64,000 nt of DNA from 66-474 sp035695065 (GTDB lineage Bacteria; Pseudomonadota; Gammaproteobacteria; Xanthomonadales; Rhodanobacteraceae): assembly GCA_035695065.1 (NCBI GenBank), contig DASSEW010000006.1:1-64000 (forward strand). The letters run 5' to 3'. Below are positions 8,729 through 18,650 of this stretch, one piece after another. How positions within the stretch are numbered: the stretch's first letter is position 1; every line of letters begins with the position of its first letter. A program made the position numbers and the translations under genes. Under the pieces are notes generated by a model. It did no database searches and was not told where the DNA came from. It saw nothing but the letters and a program-made list of their open reading frames with translations.

Positions 8729-9299
8729 AGCCCTGCAACGCGATGCGGTGGTGTCTTCCGAGGCCGAGCCGCTGATCCTGGTGGACGCGGACGATCGCGA
8801 GGTCGGCCACGCGAGCAAGGCCGTCTGCCACGACGGTCACGGCGTCCTGCATCGCGCGTTTTCGCTGTTCGTGTTCAACGAACGCGGCGAACTACTGCTC
8901 CAGCAGCGCAGCGCGGAGAAACGCCTGTGGCCGGGTTACTGGTCCAACAGTTGTTGCAGCCATCCGCGCCAGGGCGAAGCCATGCGCGAGGCGACGCAGC
9001 GCAGGTTGCAACAGGAGCTCGGGTTCCGCTGCGCGTTGCGCTATCTCTACAAATTCGAATACCAGGTCGATTACGGCGAGCTCGGGGCGGAGCACGAACT
9101 GTGCTCGGTGTACCTCGGCCGCACCGGTGCGCCGGTGCGCGCCAACCGCAACGAGGTCGCGGGATGGCGCTACGTGTCGTTGCCGGAACTGGATCGCGAG
9201 ATCGCCGGTCACCCGGAACATTTCACGCCATGGCTCAAGCTTGAATGGCAACGCTTGCGCCACGACTTCAGTGAGGAGTTGGCGGCGCTCGCGGCGTAG
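8721..9299 (+). CDS. idi: Isopentenyl-diphosphate delta-isomerase, type I
   Basis: Isomerises IPP to DMAPP, the primer for prenyl chain synthesis; essential when IPP comes from the mevalonate route. Nudix-fold type I enzyme with the active-site Cys in YWSNSCCSHP (about residues 74-82) and the metal/catalytic Glu region GAEHELC (122-128). The frame is open back to an ATG at 8691, but a TTG at 8721 preceded by GGAGG (8710-8714) matches the usual protein N-terminus and gives 192 residues. With that start it overlaps the end of the fusion gene by 8 bp. hpnH follows after 31 bp. Confidence 0.92.
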   Translation: MAEALQRDAVVSSEAEPLILVDADDREVGHASKAVCHDGHGVLHRAFSLFVFNERGELLLQQRSAEKRLWPGYWSNSCCSHPRQGEAMREATQRRLQQELGFRCALRYLYKFEYQVDYGELGAEHELCSVYLGRTGAPVRANRNEVAGWRYVSLPELDREIAGHPEHFTPWLKLEWQRLRHDFSEELAALAA

Positions 9300-9330
9300 T
9301 CGCCGCACGGAATCAAGGAGGATTCACCCG

Positions 9331-10458
9331 ATGGGCATTCCGCTGATCCAGCAATACCGGGTCGCCCGCTACATCCTCGGCAAGAAATTCCGCGGCGTGC
9401 AACGTTATCCGCTGACGCTGATGCTGGAGCCGCTGTTCCAGTGCAACCTGGCCTGCCCGGGCTGCGGCAAGATCGATTACGAGAAGGACATCCTGAAGCG
9501 GCGCATGAGCGTGGAGGACGCGCTGCATGCCGTGGACGAGTGCGGCGCGCCGATGGTTTCCATCCCGGGCGGCGAGCCGCTGATCCACAAGGACATCGTG
9601 CAGATCGTCGAGGGCATCATCGCGCGCAAGAAATTCGTGTACCTGTGCACCAATGCGATCCTGCTGAAGCAGAAGTTGCACCTGTTCAAACCCTCGCCGT
9701 ATCTCACCTTCTCCGTGCACCTGGATGGCGATCGCGAACGCCACGATCACTCCGTGGATCGCGAGGGCGTGTTCGATACCGTGGTGGAAGCCATCAGGCT
9801 TGCGCTGGAACGCGGTTTTCGCGTCACCATCAACTGCACGCTGTTCACCGGCGAGGAGCCGCGCCGGGTGGCCGACTTTTTCGACGAGGTGATGAAGCTC
9901 GGCGTGGAGGGCATCACGCTCTCGCCCGGTTACAGCTACCAGCACGCGCCCAACCAGCAGGCGTTCCTGACACGCGGCAAGAGCAAGCGGCTGTTCCGCG
10001 ACATCTTCCGGCTTGGCAGCCAGCGCCGCAGCAAGTGGCGCTTCAACCAGTCCGGGTTGTTCCTCGATTTCCTGGCCGGCAACCAGACCTACCAGTGCAC
10101 GCCGTGGTCCATGCCCTGTTACAACATGTTCGGCTGGCAGCGGCCGTGCTATCTGCTGGTGGACGAGGGCTACGCCAGCACGTTCGACGAACTGATGAAC
10201 GACACCGACTGGAATGCCTACGGGTTCGGCCGCAATCCGAAATGCGACAACTGCATGGCGCATTGCGGTTACGAGGGCACCGCGGTGGAGGACACCTTCG
10301 CGCACCCGCTGAAGGCGCTGATGCAGCACCTGCGCGGTCCGCGCACGGAAGGCGCGATGGCGCCGGAGTTGCCGATGCTGTACGCGCCGGACCAGCGCCG
10401 TGCCGAATCGGCGGTCAAGGAGGTGCGGGTGGCGCTGGACCAGATCAGCCGCCGCTGA
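9331..10458 (+). CDS. hpnH: HpnH, adenosylhopane synthase (radical SAM)
   Basis: Radical-SAM enzyme that joins a 5'-deoxyadenosyl group to hopene, giving adenosylhopane, the first committed intermediate of extended (C35) hopanoids. The 375-residue protein shows the cluster-binding CxxxCxxC as CNLACPGC at residues 38-45, followed by a SIPGGEPL SAM-contact segment. A C-terminal cysteine cluster is also visible (CDNCMAHCGYEG). The ATG at 9331 has a good AAGGAGGA site 8-15 bp upstream; the longer open frame from 9127 is an artefact overlapping idi. It closes the hopanoid/mevalonate cluster and is followed by the tRNA promoter. Confidence 0.95.
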   Translation: MGIPLIQQYRVARYILGKKFRGVQRYPLTLMLEPLFQCNLACPGCGKIDYEKDILKRRMSVEDALHAVDECGAPMVSIPGGEPLIHKDIVQIVEGIIARKKFVYLCTNAILLKQKLHLFKPSPYLTFSVHLDGDRERHDHSVDREGVFDTVVEAIRLALERGFRVTINCTLFTGEEPRRVADFFDEVMKLGVEGITLSPGYSYQHAPNQQAFLTRGKSKRLFRDIFRLGSQRRSKWRFNQSGLFLDFLAGNQTYQCTPWSMPCYNMFGWQRPCYLLVDEGYASTFDELMNDTDWNAYGFGRNPKCDNCMAHCGYEGTAVEDTFAHPLKALMQHLRGPRTEGAMAPELPMLYAPDQRRAESAVKEVRVALDQISRR

Positions 10459-10468
10459 ACGCCCAGCG

Positions 10469-10497
10469 TTGACGCTGCCGGCGTGTCACCTTAGTAT
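10469..10497 (+). promoter_or_regulatory. Sigma-70-type promoter for the tRNA cluster
   Basis: A TTGACG -35 (10469-10474), a 17-bp spacer and a TAGTAT -10 (10492-10497) lie just after the hpnH stop. Transcription would begin about 28 bp before tRNA-Pro. Called by eye. Confidence 0.65.
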
Positions 10498-10532
10498 TCC
10501 GCGGCTGTGGCTGGCGCGTGGCAGGCGCACCC

Positions 10533-10609
10533 CGGGGTATAGCTCAGTCTGGTAGAGCGCCAGCTTTGGGAGCTGGATGTCGGGGGTTCGAATCCCTCTG
10601 CCCCGACCA
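10533..10609 (+). tRNA. tRNA-Pro (TGG)
   Basis: Full cloverleaf of 77 nt with encoded CCA. The anticodon stem ccagc/gctgg closes a TTTGGGA loop, giving anticodon TGG. The acceptor stem cggggta pairs with tgccccg. Confidence 0.97.
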
Positions 10610-10666
10610 CTGCTCGAGCAGCGAAGTCGCGCTATCCGGAGTTCGATGCGAGAATTCGTTTGAGCT

Positions 10667-10743
10667 GCGCCCGTAGCTCAATCGGATAGAGCATCGGCCT
10701 TCTAAGCCGACGGTTGCTGGTTCGAGTCCAGTCGGGCGCGCCA
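10667..10743 (+). tRNA. tRNA-Arg (TCT)
   Basis: 77-nt cloverleaf with encoded CCA. Acceptor gcgcccg pairs with cgggcgc. Anticodon stem tcggc/gccga with loop CTTCTAA gives anticodon TCT. Confidence 0.97.
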
Positions 10744-10779
10744 GTGGTGTGTTTCAGAGGAGAGATCGGAAGAAGCTTA

Positions 10780-10841
10780 GAGTGGTTTGAAAAGCGTAGC
10801 GAGCGACAGCGTAGGCCGAGCGCGAGCTTTGCAAACCGCTC
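10780..10841. repeat. Short imperfect palindrome between tRNA-Arg and tRNA-His
   Basis: A 10-bp terminal inverted repeat (10780-10789 and 10832-10841, 9 of 10 matching) brackets 62 bp. Its left arm resembles the right arm of the larger palindrome at 44019-44157 (shared TTTGAAA, AGCGT and GCGAGCGA blocks), so the two probably belong to one repeat family. Confidence 0.6.
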
Positions 10842-10846
10842 TTTAT

Positions 10847-10924
10847 GGTGGGCGTAGCTCAGTTGGTTAGAGTACCGGATTGTGATTCCGGTTGTCGTGG
10901 GTTCGAATCCCATCGTCCACCCCA
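10847..10924 (+). tRNA. tRNA-His (GTG)
   Basis: Cloverleaf with encoded CCA. Anticodon stem ccgga/tccgg with loop TTGTGAT gives GTG. The extra 5' G at 10847 (G-1), the His-specific identity base, faces the C discriminator at 10921. Confidence 0.96.
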
Positions 10925-10981
10925 TCTCGCGTAAACTATCCGTCCTGTCGCGCCGGGGCATGGTGCGACGGGCGGGGAATA

Positions 10982-11011
10982 TTGATCGCGCACCACGTGC
11001 GCTGAGATAAT
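10982..11011 (+). promoter_or_regulatory. Candidate promoter for tRNA-Lys
   Basis: TTGATC (10982-10987) and GATAAT (11006-11011) are separated by 18 bp, 10 bp before tRNA-Lys. The match is moderate, and read-through from the upstream tRNA promoter is the alternative. Confidence 0.4.
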
Positions 11012-11020
11012 TGAAGTTTC

Positions 11021-11096
11021 GGGCCGTTAGCTCAGTTGGTAGAGCAGGAGACTCTTAATCTCTTGGTCCTAGGTTCGAGTCCTAGACGGCCCACCA
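11021..11096 (+). tRNA. tRNA-Lys (CTT)
   Basis: 76-nt cloverleaf with encoded CCA. Acceptor gggccgt pairs with acggccc. Anticodon stem ggaga/tctct (one G-U) with loop CTCTTAA gives anticodon CTT. Confidence 0.96.
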
Positions 11097-11111
11097 TGTT
11101 TTTCAAATCGA

Positions 11112-11290
11112 GAAGTGCGGACAGGATGTCCGCTTTTTGATCCTCGCGATCAGGGACGATCGCAAAAACAACAGAGTGCGGGCAGGATGCCCGCTCTTTG
11201 ATTTTCGCGATCAGCGACGATCGCAAAAGAAACGAAGTGCGGGCAGGGCGCCCGCTCTTGATTTTCGCGATCAGGGATCATCGAAAGCAA
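11112..11290. repeat. Three tandem copies of a two-hairpin repeat
   Basis: Three copies of about 60 bp fill the gap between tRNA-Lys and tRNA-Leu. Each has one hairpin of the form gcgggcaggatgcccgc, then a T-rich link, then a second hairpin of the form gcgatcagggacgatcgc. Copies differ mainly by changes that keep the stems paired; the third has a decayed second hairpin. Related single copies occur at 42653-42695 and 48016-48068. Confidence 0.85.
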
Positions 11291-11312
11291 CACTGGTAGC
11301 GTTGACCTCCAC

Positions 11313-11397
11313 GCGAAAGTGGCGGAACTGGTAGACGCGCTGGATTTAGGTTCCAGTGGGGCAACCCGTGCGGGTTCGAGTCCCGCCTTTCGCACCA
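11313..11397 (+). tRNA. tRNA-Leu (TAG)
   Basis: 85-nt class II tRNA with a variable arm and encoded CCA. Acceptor gcgaaag pairs with ctttcgc. Anticodon stem ctgga/tccag with loop TTTAGGT gives TAG. tig follows about 100 bp downstream. Confidence 0.97.
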
Positions 11398-11499
11398 CGG
11401 AGCTCTTCGCCACGGAGGCGGACCGCGATTTTCCCCAGCGGGTTTTCCTGCCGGCACGACAGCGACGGCGACAAGGTTTCTTCAGGAGTTTCATCACCC

Positions 11500-12795
11500 A
11501 TGCAAGTGTCACTGGAAAATCTCGGCAAGCTCGAGCGCAAGCTGACGGTGCGCTTCCCGGCCGAGCAGGTCGAGTCGCGCGTGCGCCAGCGCGTCAGCGA
11601 GATGAGCCGCAACGCGCGCATCAAGGGTTTCCGCCCCGGCAAGGTGCCGGTGAAGGTGATCGAGCAGCGCTTTGGCGCGCAGATCCGCAACGAGGCGCTC
11701 TCCGACGTCGTGGGCAGCACTTTCCGCGAAGCCGTGCAGCAGGAAAAACTGCAACCGGTGGCGATGCCGAACATCGATACCGATGGCAAGCCCGACAACG
11801 GCGAAATCGCCTATACCGCGACCTTCGAAGTGCTCCCGGAGATGCCCGCGATCGACGTGTCGAATCTGCAGATCGAGCGCGGCACCGCGCAGGTCGGCGA
11901 TGCGGACATCGATGCGATGATCGAAACCCTGCGTGCGCAGCGCCGTACGTTCGAGAACGTGGACCGCGCCGCCCAGGCCGGTGACATGGTGATCTTTGAG
12001 TATTCCGCGCAGACCGGCGATTATCGTTACCCGGAAACGGGGCGCGAGCGCGCCGGCACGGTGCTGGGTTCGGGCGCGTTGTTCGCCGCGTTCGAAGAGA
12101 TCCTGATCAACCGCTCGGCCGGCGACGAGTTCGAAGCTTCGGTGGCATTCCCGGTGGAGTTCCGCAATCCGCAGCTGGCCGGCAAGCTGGTGCAGACCGG
12201 CGTGCGGATCGAGAAGGTGCAGGCGCCGCAGTTGCCGGAAGTGGACGCCAAGTTCATCCAGAGCTTCGGCATCGGCGAGGGAGACGTGGAAACCTTCCGC
12301 AAGGAAGTGCGCGCCAACCTCGAGCGCGAGCTCGACAATGCGCTGCGCATCCGTCTGCGCAACGAGGTCGCCAAGCAACTGGTCGACGCGTATCCCGAAC
12401 TGGACGTGCCGCAGGTGCTGATCGACGCCGAAGCCCAGCGCCTCGTGCGCGCGTCCGCGCCAGGCATGCCGGCCGACGCGCCGGTGCCGCCGGAGGCGAT
12501 CGCCGCGGCCCAGCCCGCCGCGCGCCGCCGCGTGGCGGCGGGGCTGCTGCTGCGCGAAATCGGCCGCGCCAATGACATCCGCCCCGACAACAAGCGTGTT
12601 TCCGAGGCGGTGGCTGCGATCGCGTCCACGTATGAAGAACCGCAGAAGGTCGTTGAACTTTACGCCAACGATCCCCAGATGCTGGATGGAGTGCGTACCT
12701 CGGTGCTCGAGGACCAGGTGGCAGAATGGGTTGCAGATCACGCGACCGCCACCGAGAAGGCCCTGAGCTTCGATGAGGTGATGCACCCGCGCTAA
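11500..12795 (+). CDS. tig: Trigger factor
   Basis: Ribosome-docked chaperone and peptidyl-prolyl isomerase that meets nascent chains at the exit tunnel. The 431-residue protein has the N-terminal ribosome-binding domain with the signature GFRPGKVP (residues about 45-52), then the FKBP-like PPIase region and the long helical C-terminal domain. The ATG at 11500 follows a CAGGAG site and starts the conserved MQVSLENLGKLER sequence; the upstream open frame runs back through tRNA-Leu and is not coding. It heads the conserved tig-clpP-clpX-lon order. Confidence 0.97.
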   Translation: MQVSLENLGKLERKLTVRFPAEQVESRVRQRVSEMSRNARIKGFRPGKVPVKVIEQRFGAQIRNEALSDVVGSTFREAVQQEKLQPVAMPNIDTDGKPDNGEIAYTATFEVLPEMPAIDVSNLQIERGTAQVGDADIDAMIETLRAQRRTFENVDRAAQAGDMVIFEYSAQTGDYRYPETGRERAGTVLGSGALFAAFEEILINRSAGDEFEASVAFPVEFRNPQLAGKLVQTGVRIEKVQAPQLPEVDAKFIQSFGIGEGDVETFRKEVRANLERELDNALRIRLRNEVAKQLVDAYPELDVPQVLIDAEAQRLVRASAPGMPADAPVPPEAIAAAQPAARRRVAAGLLLREIGRANDIRPDNKRVSEAVAAIASTYEEPQKVVELYANDPQMLDGVRTSVLEDQVAEWVADHATATEKALSFDEVMHPR

Positions 12796-12803
12796 GATGG
12801 CCC

Positions 12804-12827
12804 GAAGATGGGCCGTCGCCCATCTTC
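12804..12827 (+). other. Perfect hairpin between tig and clpP
   Basis: A 10-bp perfect stem (12804-12813 with 12818-12827) closes a 4-nt CGTC loop, starting 9 bp after the tig stop and ending immediately before the clpP ribosome site. There is no T tract, so it is more likely an RNA-processing, attenuation or mRNA-stability element than a strong terminator (inference). Confidence 0.7.
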
Positions 12828-12837
12828 GGAGAGAATC

Positions 12838-13479
12838 ATGTCCAGCCAATTCCCGCCCTCGGTGCAGAACCTCAACCTCGTGCCGATGGTGGTCGAGCAG
12901 ACCTCGCGCGGCGAGCGCTCCTACGATATCTATTCGCGGCTCCTGAAGGAGCGCGTGATCTTCCTGGTCGGCGAAGTCAACGACCAGGTCGCCAACGTCC
13001 TGATCGCGCAGATGCTGTTCCTGGAATCCGAGAACCCGGAGAAGGACATCAGCCTCTACATCAATTCGCCGGGCGGTTCGGTCACGGCGGGCCTCGCGAT
13101 CTACGACACCATGCAGTACCTGAAGCCCGACGTCAGCACCATGTGCATCGGCCAGGCAGCCAGCATGGGCGCGCTGCTGCTGTGCGCGGGCGCCAAGGGC
13201 AAGCGGTTCTCGCTCCCGCATTCGCGGATCATGATCCACCAGCCTTGGGCGGGCGGCATTTCCGGCCAGGCGTCGGACATCGAGATCCATGCGCGCGAGA
13301 TCCTGACCATGCGCGAGAAGCTGAACGCGATCCTGTCGCGGCATACCGGCAAGCCGATCGAGGAAATCAGCCACGACACCGAGCGCGACCGCTTCATGAG
13401 CGCCGCCGATGCGCAGGCGTACGGCCTGATTGACGCGGTGTTCGAGCGGCGCGCCGAGCAGTCGGTCAAGTCGGCGTAG
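12838..13479 (+). CDS. clpP: ATP-dependent Clp protease proteolytic subunit
   Basis: Serine peptidase that forms the double-heptamer chamber fed by ClpX or ClpA. The 213-residue protein has the catalytic Ser in GQAASMGALLL, the catalytic His in LPHSRIMIHQP, and the later Asp in the DTERDRF region; the substrate-tunnel motif INSPGGSV is also present. The ATG at 12838 follows CGGAGAG. Its stop TAG lies inside a palindromic repeat that starts at 13480, and clpX follows after 152 bp. Confidence 0.97.
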   Translation: MSSQFPPSVQNLNLVPMVVEQTSRGERSYDIYSRLLKERVIFLVGEVNDQVANVLIAQMLFLESENPEKDISLYINSPGGSVTAGLAIYDTMQYLKPDVSTMCIGQAASMGALLLCAGAKGKRFSLPHSRIMIHQPWAGGISGQASDIEIHAREILTMREKLNAILSRHTGKPIEEISHDTERDRFMSAADAQAYGLIDAVFERRAEQSVKSA

Positions 13480-13527
13480 GGCGGACACCGTCCGCCATCG
13501 GCAGAGAAGCGGCGGGCAATGCCCGCC
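13480..13527. repeat. Paired GC-rich palindromes after clpP
   Basis: Two hairpins, ggcggacaccgtccgcc (13480-13496) and ggcgggcaatgcccgcc (13511-13527), sit between clpP and clpX, followed by a third stem at 13561-13580. The same two-palindrome unit recurs in opposite order at 32955-33010, so this is a dispersed repeat family. The clpP stop codon is part of its GTAGG border. Confidence 0.8.
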
Positions 13528-13631
13528 CTACGATTCTCCACACTTTCTTGCAGCTCCCGTGAACCGCGTTCCAGCGGTTCCGCGGGGCTGTGTTATTCTC
13601 GGGCTGCAAAGTACCGCGAGGTTTTACGTAA

Positions 13632-14924
13632 ATGAGCGACGACCGGCAGGGCCGGGCCAACGACGGCGGCAAGATTCTCTACTGCTCCTTCTGCGGCAAG
13701 AGCCAGCACGAGGTCCGCAAGCTGATCGCGGGCCCCAGCGTATTCATCTGCGATGAATGCGTCGAGCTTTGCAACGACATCATCCGCGAGGAATTGGAAG
13801 AGAAGGCCGCCACCGGCCGCAGCCAGTTGCCCAAACCGCGCGAGATCATGGAGACGCTCGACCAGTACGTGATCGGGCAGACCCGCGCCAAGAAGGCGCT
13901 GGCGGTTGCCGTGTACAACCACTACAAGCGCATGGAGTCGCGCGCGCGCAACGACGACATCGAGTTGTCGAAGTCCAACATCCTGCTGATCGGCCCGACC
14001 GGCTGCGGCAAGACGCTGCTGGCCGAAACGCTGGCGCGCCTGTTGAACGTGCCGTTCACGATCGCCGATGCGACCACGCTGACCGAAGCGGGTTACGTGG
14101 GCGAGGATGTCGAGAACATCATCCAGAAGCTGCTGCAGAAGTGCGACTACGACGTCGAGAAGGCGCAGACCGGCATCGTCTACATCGACGAGATCGACAA
14201 GATTTCGCGCAAGAGCGAAAACCCGTCGATCACCCGCGACGTGTCCGGCGAAGGCGTGCAGCAGGCGCTGCTGAAGCTGATCGAAGGCACGGTCGCCTCG
14301 GTGCCGCCGCAGGGCGGGCGCAAGCATCCGCAGCAGGAATTCCTGCAGGTCGACACGCGCAACATCCTGTTCATCGTCGGCGGTGCGTTCGCCGGCCTGG
14401 AAAAGATCATCCAGCAGCGCTCGGAGACCACCGGCATCGGCTTCGGCGCCGAGATCCGCAGCCGTGAACGCAAGCACAACCTGGGCAAGTTCCTGTCCGA
14501 CGTCGAGCCGGAAGATCTGGTGAAGTACGGGCTGATTCCGGAATTCGTCGGGCGCCTGCCGGTGGTGGCGACGCTGGACGAACTCGATGAACCCGCGCTG
14601 GTCAAGATCCTGACCGAGCCGAAGAACGCGATCACGCGCCAGTTCAAGAAGATGTTCGAGATGGAGAACGTCGAGATCGAATTCCGTCCGGAAGCCTTGA
14701 GCGCGATCGCCAAGCGCGCGCTGAAGCGCAAGACCGGTGCGCGCGGCTTGCGCACGATCCTCGAACACGTGCTGCTCGACACCATGTACGAGTTGCCGTC
14801 GCTCGAACACGTCAGCAAGGTCGTGGTGGACGAGGCCGTGATCAACGGCCAGGCCGAGCCATACCTGATTTATCGCGGCAACCTGCAACAGCCGCGGCTC
14901 ACCGCCGAAGGCGACGCGGCGTAA
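13632..14924 (+). CDS. clpX: ATP-dependent Clp protease ATP-binding subunit ClpX
   Basis: AAA+ unfoldase that recognises substrates and threads them into ClpP. The 430-residue protein has the N-terminal C4 zinc-binding domain (CSFCGK and CDECVELC, residues about 18-46), Walker A GPTGCGKT, Walker B IVYIDEIDK, the pore-loop GYVGED, the IGF-type loop region near GIGFGAEI that docks ClpP, and the sensor-2 GARGLR. No ambiguity in start or function. A perfect terminator-like hairpin lies about 50 bp downstream. Confidence 0.98.
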   Translation: MSDDRQGRANDGGKILYCSFCGKSQHEVRKLIAGPSVFICDECVELCNDIIREELEEKAATGRSQLPKPREIMETLDQYVIGQTRAKKALAVAVYNHYKRMESRARNDDIELSKSNILLIGPTGCGKTLLAETLARLLNVPFTIADATTLTEAGYVGEDVENIIQKLLQKCDYDVEKAQTGIVYIDEIDKISRKSENPSITRDVSGEGVQQALLKLIEGTVASVPPQGGRKHPQQEFLQVDTRNILFIVGGAFAGLEKIIQQRSETTGIGFGAEIRSRERKHNLGKFLSDVEPEDLVKYGLIPEFVGRLPVVATLDELDEPALVKILTEPKNAITRQFKKMFEMENVEIEFRPEALSAIAKRALKRKTGARGLRTILEHVLLDTMYELPSLEHVSKVVVDEAVINGQAEPYLIYRGNLQQPRLTAEGDAA

Positions 14925-14974
14925 GCCGTTTCCGTTTCGCTCGGCATCGCCGGCGGAACGCTTTCACGCCCTCG

Positions 14975-15007
14975 AACCCGGGCGCGAGTGTCCTCGCGCC
15001 CGGGTTT
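14975..15007 (+). terminator. Terminator-like hairpin after clpX
   Basis: A perfect 14-bp GC-rich stem (14975-14988 with 14993-15006) closes a TGTC loop and runs into a short T run (15005-15007). It separates the clpX and lon transcripts. Confidence 0.7.
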
Positions 15008-15049
15008 GCGCGCGTCCCGGCGCTGCTCAGGTTCGTGAACGCATCGCGG

Positions 15050-15079
15050 CTTGATCCGAGCGCGCGCCGCCTCCATTCT
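15050..15079 (+). promoter_or_regulatory. Candidate heat-shock (sigma-32) promoter of lon
   Basis: CTTGATCC (15050-15057) and CTCCATTCT (15071-15079) are separated by 13 bp, close to the sigma-32 pattern CTTGAAA/CCCCATnT. It lies about 54 bp before the lon start. By-eye call; lon is a classic sigma-32 target. Confidence 0.5.
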
Positions 15080-15132
15080 GTAGACGTGGATCCGGCCGTG
15101 TGCCGGCGTGTTTTTCTCCATACGGAATCATC

Positions 15133-17655
<2,523 letters not shown>

Positions 17656-18036
17656 ACGAGTGATCGCCGCCTGCGCGCATGCCGGAGGGAAGCTGCATCG
17701 CCGCATCAAGCGCATACACGCGCTTGCTGCGGCAAACTCTTTTTGTATGTTGAAGGGCGCGTGCAATCGATTGTTGACGGCACGCCGCGTGCTAGCGCAA
17801 AACTTTGCGCACTTGCAAGCCTGTGATCCGCTGAAATCCGCGCCCCGCCTTTATTGCGCGGCTTGAAAGCCACTGGTATAAAGGCCCGGCCGCGAATCGC
17901 GCGAACAACATCGCGCATCGCGGGGAGCGCAGCGCATCCCGATGGGGGCCCGACGCCGGTGTAGAAGGATGCGCTCCGTTGAACCGATCAAACGAACACT
18001 TCGCGGGCCGCTCGCCATCCAATTGAGGGAGTTTCC
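17656..18036. other. 381-bp intergenic region between lon and hupB
   Basis: No convincing gene. It holds an inverted repeat pairing gagcgcatcc-type sequence (about 17924-17939) with ggatgcgctc (about 17968-17978), and AT-rich patches near 17737-17775 and 17866-17885 that could contain the hupB promoter. The 89-residue open frame at 17597-17866 has no ribosome site and overlaps the lon end. Confidence 0.45.
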
Positions 18037-18309
18037 ATGAACAAAGCAGAGTTGATCAATGCCATCGCCGACAGCGCCAATCTCTCCAAGGCCGATGCGG
18101 GCCGCGCGCTCGATGCGACCACCGAGATCATCAAGAAGGCGCTGAAGAAGGGCGACGACGTGTCGCTGGTGGGCTTCGGCACCTTCGTGGTACGCAAGCG
18201 CTCCGCGCGCACCGGCCGCAATCCGCGCACCGGCGAGAACATCAAGATCAAGGCGTCCAAGGTTCCGGCGTTCAAGGCCGGCAAGGCGCTGAAGGATGCG
18301 CTGAACTGA
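18037..18309 (+). CDS. hupB: DNA-binding protein HU-beta
   Basis: Small histone-like nucleoid protein that bends DNA as a dimer. The 90-residue length and the signature GFGTFVVRKRSARTGRNP (residues about 46-63, the DNA-binding arm) are typical. A GAGGGAG site precedes the ATG. Position directly after lon is the conserved gammaproteobacterial arrangement. It is followed by a strong Rho-independent terminator. Confidence 0.97.
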   Translation: MNKAELINAIADSANLSKADAGRALDATTEIIKKALKKGDDVSLVGFGTFVVRKRSARTGRNPRTGENIKIKASKVPAFKAGKALKDALN

Positions 18310-18351
18310 TTCTCCTGCGCCGCTCGCGTGCCGGGCGGCAGCAGATTCTTT

Positions 18352-18386
18352 CACGGCCGATGCTTTGCATCGGCCGTGGTATTTTT
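18352..18386 (+). terminator. Rho-independent terminator of hupB
   Basis: Perfect 11-bp stem (18352-18362 with 18368-18378), CTTTG loop, then a GTATTTTT tail. Confidence 0.88.
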
Positions 18387-18411
18387 GGCGTCAGTAATTT
18401 TGAATTTCGAC

Positions 18412-18567
18412 GCGCAAGCCGCGGCAGGATGCCCGGCCTTGCGCCACGGATATCTATTCTGCACATGGATGTGCCGGCGCGGAAGACGAAGTCTGACGCG
18501 GTAAACGTGACGCGGCTTGGCCGCGGCCGTTTGCGCGCAAGCCGCGGCAGGATGCCCGGCGTTGCGC
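18412..18567. repeat. REP-like multi-hairpin element before tRNA-Val
   Basis: A 33-bp palindromic core (18412-18444) is followed by a full three-hairpin module (18461-18567) that ends in a second copy of the same core (18535-18567). The complete module recurs at 25011-25120 with the same order of hairpins. Confidence 0.85.
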
Positions 18568-18575
18568 TACAGAAT

Positions 18576-18650
18576 GGGTGCTTAGCTCAGCGGTAGAGCG
18601 TCTCCTTTACACGGAGAGGGTCGGGGGTTCGATCCCCTCAGCACCCACCA
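18576..18650 (+). tRNA. tRNA-Val (TAC)
   Basis: 75-nt cloverleaf with encoded CCA. Acceptor gggtgct pairs with agcaccc. Anticodon stem tctcc/ggaga with loop TTTACAC gives TAC. It lies only 8 bp after the palindromic repeat. Confidence 0.97.

Noticed and set aside
4892..8818. A 1308-codon open frame on the minus strand across mvaD, pmk, the fusion gene and idi
   Set aside because: It is antisense to four well-supported enzymes, is rich in His/Arg/Ala/Gln typical of GC-driven shadow frames, and shows no domain.
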